Source: Fomitopsis serialis
Lineage: Eukaryota; Basidiomycota; Agaricomycetes; Polyporales; Fomitopsidaceae
Length of the DNA stretch: 64,000 bases
Reading direction: 5' to 3'
Assembly (NCBI RefSeq): GCF_022376445.1
Contig: NW_025955058.1
Span: 62,001-126,000, forward strand
This document shows, piece after piece, positions 25,103 through 37,038 of the stretch. The position numbers were made by a program, and so were the translations under genes. The notes beneath the pieces are model-generated. The model worked only from the letters and a program-made list of their open reading frames with translations. It did no database searches and had not been told where the DNA came from. Each line of letters starts with the position of its first letter. Position 1 is the stretch's first letter.

Positions 25103-26833
25103 GGGGGTGCCTGGCACACCTCCTCGCACACGACGACCGTAAGTATATGACACCAGATAAGGAAGAGCGGTTTCCGGGGTCGTTACCATACATGTTTGAT
25201 CCCGACTGCTTATGTAATCTACGAAGCCGCTAGTACATGTGGCTGCAGGTGGCCGCCCACTTCACTTGTTCCAAACTTGTTCACTGCTTTCACTGCGCTC
25301 GCTTAGACTGCCCCAACGACGCTGCAAAGAATCATGGTGACCCATGCTGGTCTTCCCGGGCTACTACGTCTCTCAGTGGCCGTCACCGATAACTACTTAT
25401 CGACTGGTCAGGAATCGGCGCCATCCGTTCACCGTAGAACGAAGCTAGTCTCATATTTCCCCACACGATGTGAGGGGTCTTATATACGAAGCACGACGCC
25501 TATATTTACAAGGCGAAGCAGGCTCTCAGTCGTAAGTACTCCTGCACCGGCATTCGCGGGTTGTTTGTGACGCCGTGTGGTGCGGGAAACTGGGCTACTG
25601 CTCCTGACATCCTGCCCCACAGCAGCCGGTACGGTATATTATGCTATTCTAAGTGAGTGGCCCTCTTAGCCGGCTTCCTTCCTCACCAATTCTTCACACG
25701 ACCAGCGCCGTCAGTCAGCCACCTCTCGTGGTTTGACCAATATCTGCACCCGCGCGCTGCGACGCGCTACCTATTTTCGGCGGAAACTTTACTCCGACTG
25801 ATGATGTTGTCGTGTCCGGGGCTAACTCACCCTAGGAGCCCTGATGTCCACATTGCGGTGGAACGATCCATGCGTGCGGGTCGGATGTGTTACGAGCCAG
25901 CGCATTCTCCTCCGTGCAAATCACAATTTTCGGGACTGCAATTGGCACGGTACTGCAATACGCAAGGTTTCGGCGTTGGACGGCAATCTACAAACTGTAC
26001 CGAGGCAGTGTATATGTAGCATTGCCAGTGACAGCCGCCAGGCGTTGCCATATGCTCAGTCGTGCATGTCGGACCTCGATCACCCTCGGAGAGGGTCGCA
26101 TGCCAAAGGAGAACTTACTGACCACGGCCACTAAAGAATCTGAAAAAGGCCGGCATTGGACCGGCAGTCTCTCTGCGCGTCGTCAGGAGGTTCGCCGGTG
26201 AACCAGCGACTTACACGGGTATATATATGTAAGTATGGCTCTTTCATGTGTCTGAAGCTGAGTCGGAGCCTGGGCCTGAGGCCTGAATGTTGTACGTCCG
26301 GTTTACCATGGAAGAGAGTGCATTAACTCTGTACAGTATAGGGAGATGTACGAGTCGTAGACGAAACTTACGCACGACGTACAGGAGTCTTGACAAGTTG
26401 AAGGGACTCCCGCTCACGTCAATGACGGGCTTGAGCTGCACTTGGGCGGCATGGAACATATTCATAGGTCAACCTCTGCTCTGACAATCCTGACAATCTT
26501 TCAACAGAACCACGCCCCTCTCCTCTGCGTTCTCGTCTTTCCTGCCCAACCGCCTCTTCCGTCCATACCACTGTCTCTGACGGCTCTACGCCCGCTCCAC
26601 CGCAATCTTGAAGAATCCCCAAGTGAATGATAATACAACAGGTCAACGAAGCGGATAAGTTATCGTCTCTCCTGCGAGAGAACGTAACGAAGGAGTTTAT
26701 GGGATGGAAGAAGGTTCGTGATCGCAGCGGATAGTATGTGCTAAAGAGAGTCGCTCAGCGGGTCAAGACGCGGTATGCAAAGCGGGGTGAAAGGATGCGC
26801 ACCGAAGCGATCGTGTACATTAGTAGAGCGTGC
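25103..26833. other. Region between OPT gene and pheromone gene; no clear gene
   Basis: I looked for a STE3-type pheromone receptor here and found no seven-helix frame. On the minus strand at about 26,370-26,470, a short run reading VQLKPVIDVSGSPFNLSRLL ends at a plausible GTAAGT-like donor and might be an exon of an unrecognised gene. Confidence 0.4.
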
Positions 26834-26953
26834 CTAAGCGATCGTGCACGAATAGCCGGCATTGCCGTTGGTGCGGTCGTAGTCGGAGAGGACCTGCGAG
26901 GTCTCGATCTCCTCGGAGGGGACGGGGACAGAGATGTCGAAGAAGGCGTCCAT
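26834..26953 (-). CDS. CaaX mating-pheromone precursor (39 residues)
   Basis: A tiny intronless reading frame, MDAFF...GYSCTIA, start 26953, TAG stop 26834-26836. It has the hallmarks of basidiomycete B-mating-type lipopeptide pheromone precursors: an MDAF/MDSF-type start, an acidic Pro/Ser-containing leader (VPVPSEEIE), a charged processing-type dipeptide (DR, residues 26-27) and a C-terminal CaaX box (CTIA). In the family the last three residues are removed and the Cys is farnesylated and carboxymethylated; the exported peptide activates a STE3-type GPCR of another mating type. A TATA box stands about 120 bp upstream. No receptor gene was found in the window, so this could be a B locus at the edge or a solitary, non-mating-type pheromone gene. 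Confidence 0.83.
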   Translation of the reverse strand: MDAFFDISVPVPSEEIETSQVLSDYDRTNGNAGYSCTIA

Positions 26954-27070
26954 TGCGACCTGTGGGCTGTTGGATCGCGAAGAAGAGGAAGGCCTAGAGG
27001 ATGAGGCGGGTGCGTCTGCCTATGTCTCGGTGTCCTGCTTGCTTGGCCGCTTTCCTGGCAGCATGCCAGT

Positions 27071-27077
27071 ATTTATA
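27071..27077 (-). promoter_or_regulatory. TATA box of the pheromone precursor gene
   Basis: TATAAAT on the minus strand, 118-124 bp upstream of the pheromone start codon, leaving a leader of roughly 90 nt. Confidence 0.5.
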
Positions 27078-28006
27078 CGAGTGCCGCCGGTACTGCGGCT
27101 TGCCTCCGGTCGACGAAGACAATTGTCCCTGCCCCTGAGGGTTTTGCCTCCGGCATCCCGATCGTTCACTGAATAGAAACCCGGGCCATGGATGCCGTTC
27201 CGAAGTGCAGACCTGCTGTGTCATTCGTCAATTGTGTTTGCCCGCCTCGAGGTCCTGCTGACGAGAAGGATGGATATTCACCGTGAACGCACATCCATAC
27301 ACTAGGATGTTTTCAGGCACTACGCGATCCTTGACACGAGACGGCATATTTTGCGAATGCCGGTGCCCACATGCCTGCCACAGGCATTGCACGGGATGGA
27401 ATCCTGCGAAGTCGACTCTCACTGTGATTATTGTCTTGCTTATGACGGCGCATTGGCAGGTGAGTAAGGTTTCCCGTTTCCCGTCCTGACCAGCTATTCA
27501 TTTGGCCGAACTCAGGCGTTCCGGACGGCGTGGTCGACGCTGGGGCCCAAGACAATAACGAGCCTCCGAGATCGATCCTTCGGTGTCCTATCGTGTCAGA
27601 TACCATCTCCGCGTTCAGAACGGAGGTAGCATTGCATGAGACCGAGTTCTCACCTTATTGTCAACTATACCGTCTTGAATCCCCTTGATCGAGCTCGAGC
27701 CAGTCTCGGAGCGCCGAGGTGATCGACTCAAAAGGCGAGCTTTAGATCCTAACATATGCAAACAACAGCTATGCAAGGCTGCGAACATGAGTTACTTACA
27801 TGACGTACGTCAGATCTTTGCCAATGGGCATTCATGTCGCTCGGCTGGTCAATGCGTGAACCATCAACTCAATATACAATGTACATGCTACGAATTCAAT
27901 TGCTTCTACGAACGGCGGAATAAAATGCACTACATGACACAGGGCCTCGGGAGTCGGCGACAACTACTGGAACGTACATCATCTACTACATCAGAGCAAG
28001 TTACTG
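27078..28006. other. Intergenic, no recognised gene
   Basis: Upstream region of the pheromone gene and 3' flank of the first dynamin-like gene. Short frames only; no second CaaX peptide was found when scanning starts of the MD- type. Confidence 0.5.
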
Positions 28007-30850
28007 TCAGACCACAAATTTGTTCAGCTTGGATATGATGATCTCCAAGCGACCCCTAATCTCCATCAGCCGCTTGCGTTCCGCGGCGCGCTCCGGGTCC
28101 TCCTTGAGTAACTCTTTGAGTCGTTCCGACGTATCAGGGTCGTCCAGCTTCAACTTGCTCAGCATTTCCATTTTGAGACCGTCGGCGAATACTTGATTCA
28201 AATCCCGTTGAATCGTCCGCGGGACGTGGTCGATGATACGCTGTAGTATCTATCAGCAGCACTTCCGTCGAGTCACTGCATACGGGAGACACACCTTATA
28301 GGCGACCTGGACGTAAGCCCGAACATGAGCCATTAGTTGCATCTCGTTCTCGTAGTTGCTCGGAATCTGTAGAGTTCTGTGCACTCGTGTCATGCTGGGA
28401 TTGTAGAAGCCAAGAACATAATAGTCCGCGTAGAGGTCGACAACACGGTAGTGGTGTAACCACCCCCGATAAATCGACTCATAGTAATGCACGTTCTCAG
28501 TGCGATATGGTACGCCCTCCCGTAAGACGACGTCGCGAAGAGCACCGTCGACGTCGTCGTGGACATGTTCTACAGCGGCCATGATGATTGGTCTGCAGAC
28601 TACAGTCAGCGAGAGCTGAAGCGACGTCCAAGACATATGTACCGCATATAGTTCTCGAGCGCCTTGAAGTCGCCGAAGTGCTTGACGATATGCTTGTCGA
28701 TGTACCGGTGCAGAATCGCAGTGCATTCCTTGAAGCACAGCAGGGCTGGACCAAGCCACTGATTGACAGACAACCCGATCAGGTATTCCTTCGCTTCGCG
28801 CGGGATTGCAGGGGGCATCTCCCAGCCAATGAAGCTAGCACGCATTCGGATGCTCAGTAACGCAGCACTTCTTTGGACATAGAGAACTTACTCTTCAATT
28901 ACTTTCCGTACCTCAATGAGACCCATTGGCTTGCTACCAACGTTGTCGTCCGGGTCGCCGCTCTCAGGGGCGACATTGTTCCCAGCAGCGTGATCTGGAC
29001 TCGGAGGTCTGACATGATTGGTGACCGTTTCGAACGGCCGGAAGTCGGTAAGGTCGACCGGATAGCTCTCTCGAACGTCGGTGAGCCACTATGCTTTCGC
29101 TTGGGAAGTCCCTCCTGTCCTCGTTGCGCCCGTGGACGTCGTTGCGCAGCGCGGTGCAGAAATCCGATATTCGACCGACGACCTCGGTCATCGGATCCAT
29201 CGTGAGCATTGTTGGCAAACGACTGATGTCGAGCTTCACTGTCGCAAGGCGCGCGTTCGCCTCTGCCTTGAGTCGTGGGATACTGCATCGAAACTTGTGA
29301 GCATGGGTGGTCAATTGATCTGCGCGATACTCACGAGTCCTCGATGACCTTCATCAGCAGTTCACTCAGAAAAGCGATGAGGTTGGGAAGGCCCAGACGG
29401 CCAGGGGACAAATTCTTCCACGGCGCCTTGGATGCGAAGAAGCGCTGTGCTTCTGCATCCAGTTCCGCGCGAGTAATCCCTTTCCCCCGCTGCTCGTCGT
29501 CGGGCAGGCGGGTCACGTAGTAGCCATGCTTGAGCCTGTCGTGCTCGCTGCGTCCTTGAATTATATCCAGCCATGCCTTGTGGGCCCCAATATTCCCTTC
29601 GAGCAATTGATCCGGTTTCGTCACGACGCCTGTGGATCGAGAACACATCCAGTATCAGGTCAAGGAAGAAATGACATCCTTACCTATGGTCCGCGCGCCC
29701 TCCGGATCAGCTTTCTGCGCGAGATTGGCGGCCCGTTGAGTCCGCATGTCCCCTGTCCGGTGTACATTAGTGGCATGTACAACAGTTCCAATGTGTGACC
29801 GGCTTACCGCTTGCCGGGAGGGTGACGAGTATGATTGTATGCTTCTCCGCAATGTAACTTTCCGTAAGGCTTTCCACAAGCTCGATCACCTCATCTTTGT
29901 CGTTCTGAATGAGACCTGATTTTTTTGCGCTCAGTGCAATTGAAATGCCTGACGTTCGCACGACAATCACCTGGTAGATCTATGAAGGCCAATTCGATGC
30001 CACGAGGATCGTAAATGTCGATCTCAACGATGCTCTTCGAAAACTCGAGGGACGTGGTCACGGCTCGCAGCTCTTGCTCTGTCTTGGTCACGAAGGAATT
30101 GCGGGGCGCAGTAGGATTTAGCAAGGCGATCTGCGCTCGCCGGATCCATAACTCGACTTCCGCCTTCGACGTTATTGGCGGACTGAATCGCTCTCTTGTG
30201 TTTGAAGAACCGGCGTCGGGGCTGATCTGAAGAAAAATGTCGCACGACCACGCTTTCGTATCAGAGAAGACCCTGCATCGCATTGGGCATCTGGAACGCG
30301 GATGATGTCAATCGCGTCGAGGTAGATACTACGACGATACATGATCATGGATTACCTTGTACAAGTCCCAGAGTCTCGTGGAACGCTTATCTGCTCGGCT
30401 TTCAGCATGGATTCACTATTGGTGTTTTACTGAAAACAAGGACTCACCCCGGTGATCGCTTCTACGAGTGAGCTCTTGCCAGCTAAGCCAGACCTGAGAT
30501 TATGTATGGATAGAAATAAAGACGGTGCGCTATACCTGACTGACCACCGATTACGGCAATTTCGGGTATCGCGATCTCCGACGATGCACTGCGGGTCGAG
30601 TCAATGAGAAGAACAGCGACAACGGAGCAGCCCCGTACCCAACATCCATCAACTCCTTCAGGAGCTTGTATACCTCTCTGCGCTTGCGTGCATAGTCGCT
30701 ATCAGCAAGACTAGTAGTAGTAGTAGTTGTTGTCCTGTCTGAGGACGGCAACATGATGGGACGAATCTGAGGCTGTGTGGCAGAGTTCGCCTGCGACGTG
30801 GTTTGTGACTGTGTCGACGTCTCTGAGCGACGTCGCAGAGCTCCAAACAT
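28007..30850 (-). CDS. Dynamin-like GTPase, copy 1
   Basis: Large GTPase of the dynamin/Mx type, which assembles on membranes and acts in fission or remodelling. The start MFGALRRRSETSTQSQ precedes a Ser/Thr-rich leader with a poly-Thr run. G1 is assembled over an intron (IAVIGGQSAGKSSLVEAIT); G3 is AFIDLPG; G4 is VVTKPDQLL. The middle domain includes GRLGLPNLIAFLSELLMKVI. The C-terminal GED-like part ends VFADGLKMEMLSKLKLDD...LNKFVV at 28007. About 12 introns are used. One stretch (about 29,080-29,140) does not read cleanly: the frame changes between GRNEDRRDF and ESYPVDLTDFRPFETVTN with a TAG in the most family-like frame, so a defect or an unusual intron is possible. Tandem with copy 2, the same order and exon structure. 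Confidence 0.88.
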
Positions 30851-30910
30851 CGCCTCAGTCTGTGCGGAAGTCGATTGGGGTAAACGCGAACCAGCGCATG
30901 GCACGGTGAA

Positions 30911-30917
30911 CTTTATA
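30911..30917 (-). promoter_or_regulatory. TATA box of dynamin-like gene copy 1
   Basis: TATAAAG on the minus strand, 61-67 bp upstream of the start codon at 30850. Confidence 0.45.
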
Positions 30918-31480
30918 CTTAGCGTAATAGTCATGAGCGTCAGGCATATAAAAATCAATCAATTCGTATCTTGGTTCTTCAGAAACGTGCTGATGCTAAC
31001 TTGGTTGATACAGTCCCGGGCTTGCCGATGAATCCTGGTAGTAGCTCCAATTCCCTTGGGGTGCAGGCGCATATCCAGGAACGCATCACGGCAGTGTCAG
31101 CTTTTGCAACTGTATGATGGGTATGCACGAGAAGAACCAACGACGAGTCATAACGTTCCGCGGTTTCACGTCGTTGGCGAGGGAATTGTCGAGGTGAGAG
31201 ACGTGAAGCATGCACGGCGCGTTCGTCCAATCACCACGAGGTGACTATTCCAAGCTTCCATCAGAAAGCATCCGCCTATAAAAGGGCATTACCTTGTCAT
31301 TCGGCAGTCAAGCAGCTTACTGTTTTCCATATTGGTGGTACTTGTTGGCAATCCCAGTCCAATGACAGTCGACAAGCACAGAAGTGCACCGTGCGCGACA
31401 GCGCCCACGTAGATTTGATGGTCCACTGTGCTGCGTGCATCTAGGGGCGACGTAGCTGCACAGCCGGAACGCCCTGCCAT
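30918..31480. other. Spacer between dynamin copy 1 and the SDH4 pseudogene
   Basis: No gene recognised. Its right end (about 31,430-31,500) shows weaker similarity to 35,580-35,655 next to the intact SDH4, i.e. the duplicated unit includes 3' flank. Confidence 0.5.
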
Positions 31481-31494
31481 GTCTACCGTTGCCA

Positions 31495-31930
31495 CCAGCG
31501 CGAAGCGTCCAGGTGAACACGCGGCCGAGGATGGGGAACTTGCGCGGGTGCAGGTAGTCGACGATAATGGAGTCGAACTGCCGGATGAATCCGCGCGTAA
31601 GTGCTGTGTGCGAATCGATCAAGAGAAGGTGTGCCGCACCCCGATATGACTGTGCATGACCAGGCTGACGCCCAGGATGCCGTCGAGGAGAGGATAGCTG
31701 CTGCCGCTCGTGGCGAAGGCGGCGACGGTCAAGGGCACGAGACCCGCGGAGATGAGGCGCTCGAATGCCCAGTGGTACGAGCCATGCGACTTGGAGGGAG
31801 GAGGGAAGGTGGTAGGGTCATCCACGGTGCCCTTGTAGATGGCTGAATGCCACGTCGGTCAGAGATATACGGAGAACGAGACTCGAGGACACTCACGTTC
31901 ACCAGACACATATACGGCGTCCGAAGACAC
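31495..31930 (-). pseudogene. Truncated SDH4 copy (succinate dehydrogenase membrane anchor)
   Basis: Nearly identical to the central two exons of the intact SDH4 at 35.8-36.2 kb: it retains PTTFPPPSKSHGSYHWAFER, SGSSYPLLDGILGVSLVMHS, the following intron, and FDSIIVDYLHPRKFPILGRV. At 31,495-31,500 the similarity jumps, so that the segment encoding the last half of that exon, the terminal intron and the LTELIAKVW end is missing (about 165 bp deleted relative to the intact copy). The first exon is also absent. A few substitutions occur, e.g. at the exon start. It cannot encode a working anchor. It sits just upstream of dynamin copy 1, as intact SDH4 does for copy 2, which indicates duplication of an SDH4-dynamin unit. 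Confidence 0.95.
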
Positions 31931-32191
31931 GCTTATACAATGTACAAACGGACTAAGATGCATTACATGACAAGACCTCGGGAGTTGGCGACAGTCACAA
32001 CGTAGGCTGTGGCAAACGTGCTCGTCGACCGTCGTTTCTCGCTTGTTCTAACATATGATTACGCTGAAACCCACGAAGATAGTGTGTATATATTCATTCT
32101 TCGTCCAGAAAGTCGGCCCATCGCTCGTAAAGCTGAGTCACAATGATCAGCCCTACTGCACCTGCGATGGCGTCGAGTCTATCGCGCCCCT

Positions 32192-35095
32192 TCAGATCGC
32201 GAAGCTGCTCAGCTTCACTACAATCTCCTCCAAGCGTGCCTTATCCGTCGCAAGCTGCACACGCTGCGCCGCCACCACCGGGTCCTCCTCAAGCAGCTTC
32301 TCCAGCCGTTCCGACGCATCCGCACCCCCCAGATCCAACTTCTTGATGAGCTGTTTCTGCAAGCCATCCACGAAGACTTGGTTGAGGTCCTTTTGGATCA
32401 ACATCGGGACGTGATCAATTATTCTCTGTCGCAGCTCAGTACGCCAACTCGAGTGCGTGGGATGAGGTGGGATGGCACCTACGAACCTTATACGCTACCT
32501 GGACATAGGCGCGGACATACGCCATCACTGTCAATTCGTCTTCGTGCGGGCGAATAGACGCGGATGGAGACGGGGACGCAACTTCGAGTCGATAAGATTT
32601 TATCACTGTCACTAGCGCTGAAAGACACAGGGTAAGCAATAACATACATTGTAAGTGCTCATCGTGTGCGACTTACAATAAGAGTATGCGTTGCCGTACG
32701 ATGCGCGGTAGTGTTGCAGCCAGCCCTCTCTAGCCGATATCAGGTTGTGGTTATTCTGAGTGATGTATGGGGTCTTTTCCCGTTCGATGGTGTCGCGCAT
32801 GATTTCAGATACGGTCTTCTGGCGCTGTAGACATTCTTCCCTGATGATTTTGCTATGCGTCCTCATCAGTTCAATACATTGCTAAGTCGAATCAAAGATG
32901 AACCGACCCGAGGTATGACTCTAGAGGCTTGAACTGAGCAAAGTGCTTCAGAATTTGCTCGTTAATAAACTCGCGCAAGATAGCACAGATACGCTCGTAG
33001 CACGCAACAGCCGGGGCGTTCCACTTGTCAACAGACAATCCGATGAGGCGTTCTTTCGCCTCGACGGGATGTGAGGGGAAGTTGCCATCCAGTACATCTA
33101 GCAATGATTATCAAGACGTCAGTGGATGAAGACTGCCCGCACAGATAGCGCGTACTTCTTGATCGTGTCGCGTACTTCAATCAGATCCAGGGGCGCCCCA
33201 TCGAACTCGGTGTCCATGCCATCAATGTCTGGGTCCATTTCGTCACGCTGTGACTGAGGATCGTCGGGCCTTCGATACTGCTTGTAGTCCACGAATGGGC
33301 GGAAGTCCGGGCGGGTCTTATAGATCGCTATTTTGAAGTCCCTATAGACGTCTTGACTCGATGCACGAACGCTTTGCTCTCGTTGCGGCCATACACGTCC
33401 TTCTGTAAGGCCTGGCAGAAGTCCGATATCCGACTGGAAACTTCGACCGTCGCATCCGTCTCCCTCTCCTCGGGCAAGAGACTGATGGCTTGGTTGACAT
33501 TCGCGAGCCGCGCGTTAGCCTCGTCTATCAGTCGCGGGATGCTATATCATCACACATCAGCAGTACTTCGACCACCGAGTTACAAGTGGAGGGCGTACGA
33601 CTCCTCAACGATCTTCATGAGTAGCTTGCTAATGTCCGCGATGAAGTTAGGTAAGCCCAGTCGACCGGAATTCAACAGCATCTTCCACGGCGGCGTAGAC
33701 GCAAACAGCTCGTGAGCACGCCTGTCCAACTCCTGGCGGGTGAGATTGTTGCTCCTCTCAACATCGTTGGGCAGGCGGACGACGTAGTAGCCCAGACTCA
33801 GCTGGTGGGAAACCGATCGTCCTTGGAAGATGTCCAACCATCGCTGCTGCAACCCTCTTTCACCGTCTCCCAAGTTGTCCGGCTTTGTCACGACAGCTAC
33901 ACACCTAGTCAACGAAGAACCGACGGTTCCTCAGGACATGGCATTACCTATGGTTCGTTTTCCATCAGGATCGACATCCCTCGCCAGGCGTGCAGCCTGT
34001 TGATTCTCCATATCATCTATGAAAACGGATGTTCGTATGGATGACTGCACAACGTATACATAGTTGAAACACCTACCGGCGGCCGGGACAGTGATGAGAA
34101 TGATTGTTGACTCGTCTGCGATATAATGTTGGACAAGGCCTTTCACAAGAGTGATCAAGTCGTCCGAGGCTAGGTTCTGCACAAGACCTGCGATGCAATC
34201 ATAAGCTCCAGCACACTGTTGTAAACACTCAGCCAGAGACACTCACCCGGAAGGTCTATGAAGGACAGATCTGTTCCCTCAGGGTCGTTGATGTCGACCA
34301 CGATGACGTCCCGTGAGAACTTGCGAATCTGGGGGTCGGAGGTGGTGAGAGCCTGGAGGTCCTGGTGTGTCTTCGTCTTGAAGGAGTCCGCCGGGGCGTG
34401 CGGACTGAGCAATGCGGTTTGCGCCCGGCGGATCCATATCTCGACTTCTGCTTTGGATTGAACTTTGAGCACCGGGCTGAACGAGACCCTGCGAAGTTGT
34501 CCCTCTATCCCGTCTGGGTCATACTCGAGAGAAACTTGACACGACCACTCCGTCGGTTCCGTGGAGATCGTGCACTCCATCGGGCATCTGGACGGCACTC
34601 ATCAGTTTGCCATCGCCGGACGTAATGCTATGGATCTGACCTTGTACATGTTCCACTGTCGCGAGGAACATTGATCTGCGCCAAGTTGTGGACATGCGAG
34701 TGGCGCTGAAATCATGGCAACACTTACGCCAGTTACCGCTTCGACTAGAGAACTCTTGCCAGCTGTTCAGTCCATGAGAGTTGTACAACGATACACATAT
34801 TATACGACGACGTACTCGACTGTGCACCTATAACGGCGATCCGAGGGATACGGATGTTGGACTGTGCGCTAGTGCAACTATTCAGCTGGACGCCGTGCAA
34901 CTCGTGGAAGGCCAAATCGTACCCGAGACTTTTCAGGTCCTTTAGGAAGCTGTAGACTTCTCTGCGCTTACGCGCATATTCCGTATCCGCAATACTTGTG
35001 CCTCGTGAGGTCGCCATGGCTGTAGGATAAGCTGTTGTGGCTTGCGGAGGAGTGGGTTGCATTCTCTGCGAGCGGTGTCTCAGCCTATTTAACAT
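32192..35095 (-). CDS. Dynamin-like GTPase, copy 2
   Basis: Paralogue of copy 1 with the same exon layout. The start is MLNRLRHRSQRMQPTPPQ; the shared SIADTEYARKRREVYSFLKD motif matches SLADSDYARKRREVYKLLKE of copy 1. G1 is assembled as IAVIGAQSTGKSSLVEAVT; G3 is SFIDLPG; G4 is VVTKPDNLG. The middle domain includes LNSGRLGLPNFIADISKLLM and RPDFRPFVDYKQYRRPDDP; the GED-like end is IDHVPMLIQKDLNQVFVDG...LSSFAI, stop at 32192. No frame break was found. By eye the two proteins share roughly half their residues, so the gene duplication is old, in contrast with the almost unchanged SDH4 fragment between them. Confidence 0.91.
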
Positions 35096-35660
35096 CGCCC
35101 GAGGCCGTGCACTGCCAGTGGGTTGATATCATAGCGTCCACTAAGAGGCGGCTTTATGGAGCCCTTATCCGTCCCTGAATACGTTAACCGCGTTCCACAA
35201 TGTTCCCAGGATTCTCAGCGCTCTCGAGGAACGTTTTGATGAGTCCCTACATCACAGGTGGGTGCCCTTGTATTGCGGTCGTCCTTGGGAATCTGAAATG
35301 ATATGTTACCTCAATGAACTCACCGTACAGACAGGCATGGTAAGGAAGCACCGCAATCAAGACACGTACCTGATGTCAGACTAACTCTGCTTGCGCATGG
35401 CCAGCATGGCTGTGTTGTATATGGAACCAATAACTGCTTGTGTTCGGAATACGAGAGGCTGTTGTAGTGGGCCGTTATATTGAGGCTGAACAAGAAATCT
35501 CCGCGAGCGCACAAGTACATCGTGCGCTACAGCCACGCACATAACATTGACGAGCCGCTTTGCTGCTATACAGGGGAAAACGTGCATCTAGATGCAACTT
35601 AGCTGCTCAATCGGGTCGTCGTCGCTCTCTGCAATGTCCACCGTTGCCACCAAAGATGCC
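35096..35660. other. Spacer between dynamin copy 2 and SDH4
   Basis: Promoter side of dynamin copy 2 and 3' flank of SDH4. No other gene recognised. Confidence 0.5.
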
Positions 35661-36490
35661 TTATGCGTGCCAGACCTTGGCAATAAGTTCAGTGAGACCT
35701 GTTCATCGCACAACGGTTAGCTTGGGATCGAGGACACCAAGTAACACAACTGACCAATGTCGTTGGTGTTGAATTGGTAAACACCGACGAGCACACCGAC
35801 GGTAGTTGCGCGAAGCGTCCAGGTGAACACGCGGCCGAGGATGGGGAACTTGCGCGGGTGCAGGTAGTCGACGATAATGGAGTCGAACTGCCGGATGAAT
35901 CCACGCGTAAGTGCTGCGTGCGAATCGATCAAGAGAAGGTGTGCCGCACCCCGATGTGACTGTGCATGACCAGACTGACGCCCAGGATGCCGTCGAGGAG
36001 AGGATAGCTGCTGCCGCTCGTGGCGAAGGCGGCGACGGTCAAGGGCACGAGACCCGCGGAGAGGAGGCGCTCGAATGCCCAGTGGTACGAGCCATGCGAC
36101 TTGGAGGGAGGAGGGAAGGTGGTAGGGTCGTTCACGGTGCCCTTGTAGATGGCTGGATACCAGGTCGGTTTGAGACATGCGGAGTACGAGACTTGGGGTT
36201 ACTCACGTCCACCGGGCACATATGCGGCATCAGACACGCTTCGAGCTGCACTCAATGGTGTCCGAAGAATGAATCAATTTGTTGTATTGCAGCGACACGA
36301 CGTTGTCAGTGCGGAAGCGTTTGGAGCGTACGGGCATGGCAAGTAAATACGCGAATGCGTGAGACCAGACATTCCCTGCGCTCTGCATGTAACGACGCAC
36401 CGTGGGCAGCAAGCGGGCGAAGCGACCTCGGGCAAAAGTGGAGGCGAGGCGGGCGTTGATGGCTGAGCGGGCGACGAGGGCGGAGGACAT
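35661..36490 (-). CDS. sdh4: SDH4, membrane anchor (CybS) subunit of mitochondrial succinate dehydrogenase
   Basis: Small subunit of respiratory complex II in the inner mitochondrial membrane; with Sdh3 it binds ubiquinone and haem. The start MSSALVARSAINARLASTFA is an Arg/Ser/Ala-rich mitochondrial presequence. Downstream exons read YKGTVNDPTTFPPPSKSHGS, YHWAFERLLSAGLVPLTVAA, LLDGILGVSLVMHSHIG (acceptor 36153, donor 35949), FDSIIVDYLHPRKFPILGRV, GVLVGVYQFNTNDIG, then LTELIAKVWHA with TAA at 35661-35663. The Asp-Tyr quinone-site motif (VDYLH) and the haem-side His (HSHIG) are visible. The first intron's donor is not certain (about 36,370 or 36,350). Divergent from ARH1, starts 549 bp apart. 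Confidence 0.95.
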
Positions 36491-37038
36491 GGTGGTGGAC
36501 GTCGATGTCGGTGTCGACCGCGTCGGGCGAACGTCACAGAGCGCGGGTCTTTCACGTGCACCGCCCAGGTAGACCGATTATCGCCGCGTCCATTTTCGGC
36601 AATTACGGAGCGTCAAATGAGAGCGTCGTTGTTTGTCGTTTGTCCGTCGCGCTCCCCATTTGTTGCGTAAGTTCAAAGCAAGTCCCAGTCAAAGAGAGGA
36701 GGACTCCGGGGTATTTCATTTTAAGACCTTCCACACGGCGCACGTGAGGGGTCTTTGTCGAACCCCGTCAATTTTGTGGCACGCCGCTTCAGTCTGCAGC
36801 CCGGGAGGACGCGTCCTTCGGCCAATTACTAATCTGGCCCTATTTAGTCCCCTTGACATTCGCCAGCACCATTCAGCGCCATTCATCGGGCTCGTGCGGG
36901 ATTACGCGATCTATTCGAAGGTGAGCGAGAATAGGTTGCTACTGACTGAACAGTAATGAGTGTATAGGTATAGTTTCTTGTACGGCACACTGGCGTTTGT
37001 GACTGAGTTCTGACTGGCAATTGACCAGATCAACAAAA
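36491..37038. promoter_or_regulatory. Divergent promoter region of sdh4 and arh1
   Basis: 548 bp between two start codons pointing apart, both for mitochondrial redox proteins. No convincing TATA box; no other gene recognised. Confidence 0.5.

Noticed and set aside
25103..26833. Possible STE3 pheromone receptor next to the pheromone gene
   Set aside because: No seven-helix frame or receptor motif found on either strand.
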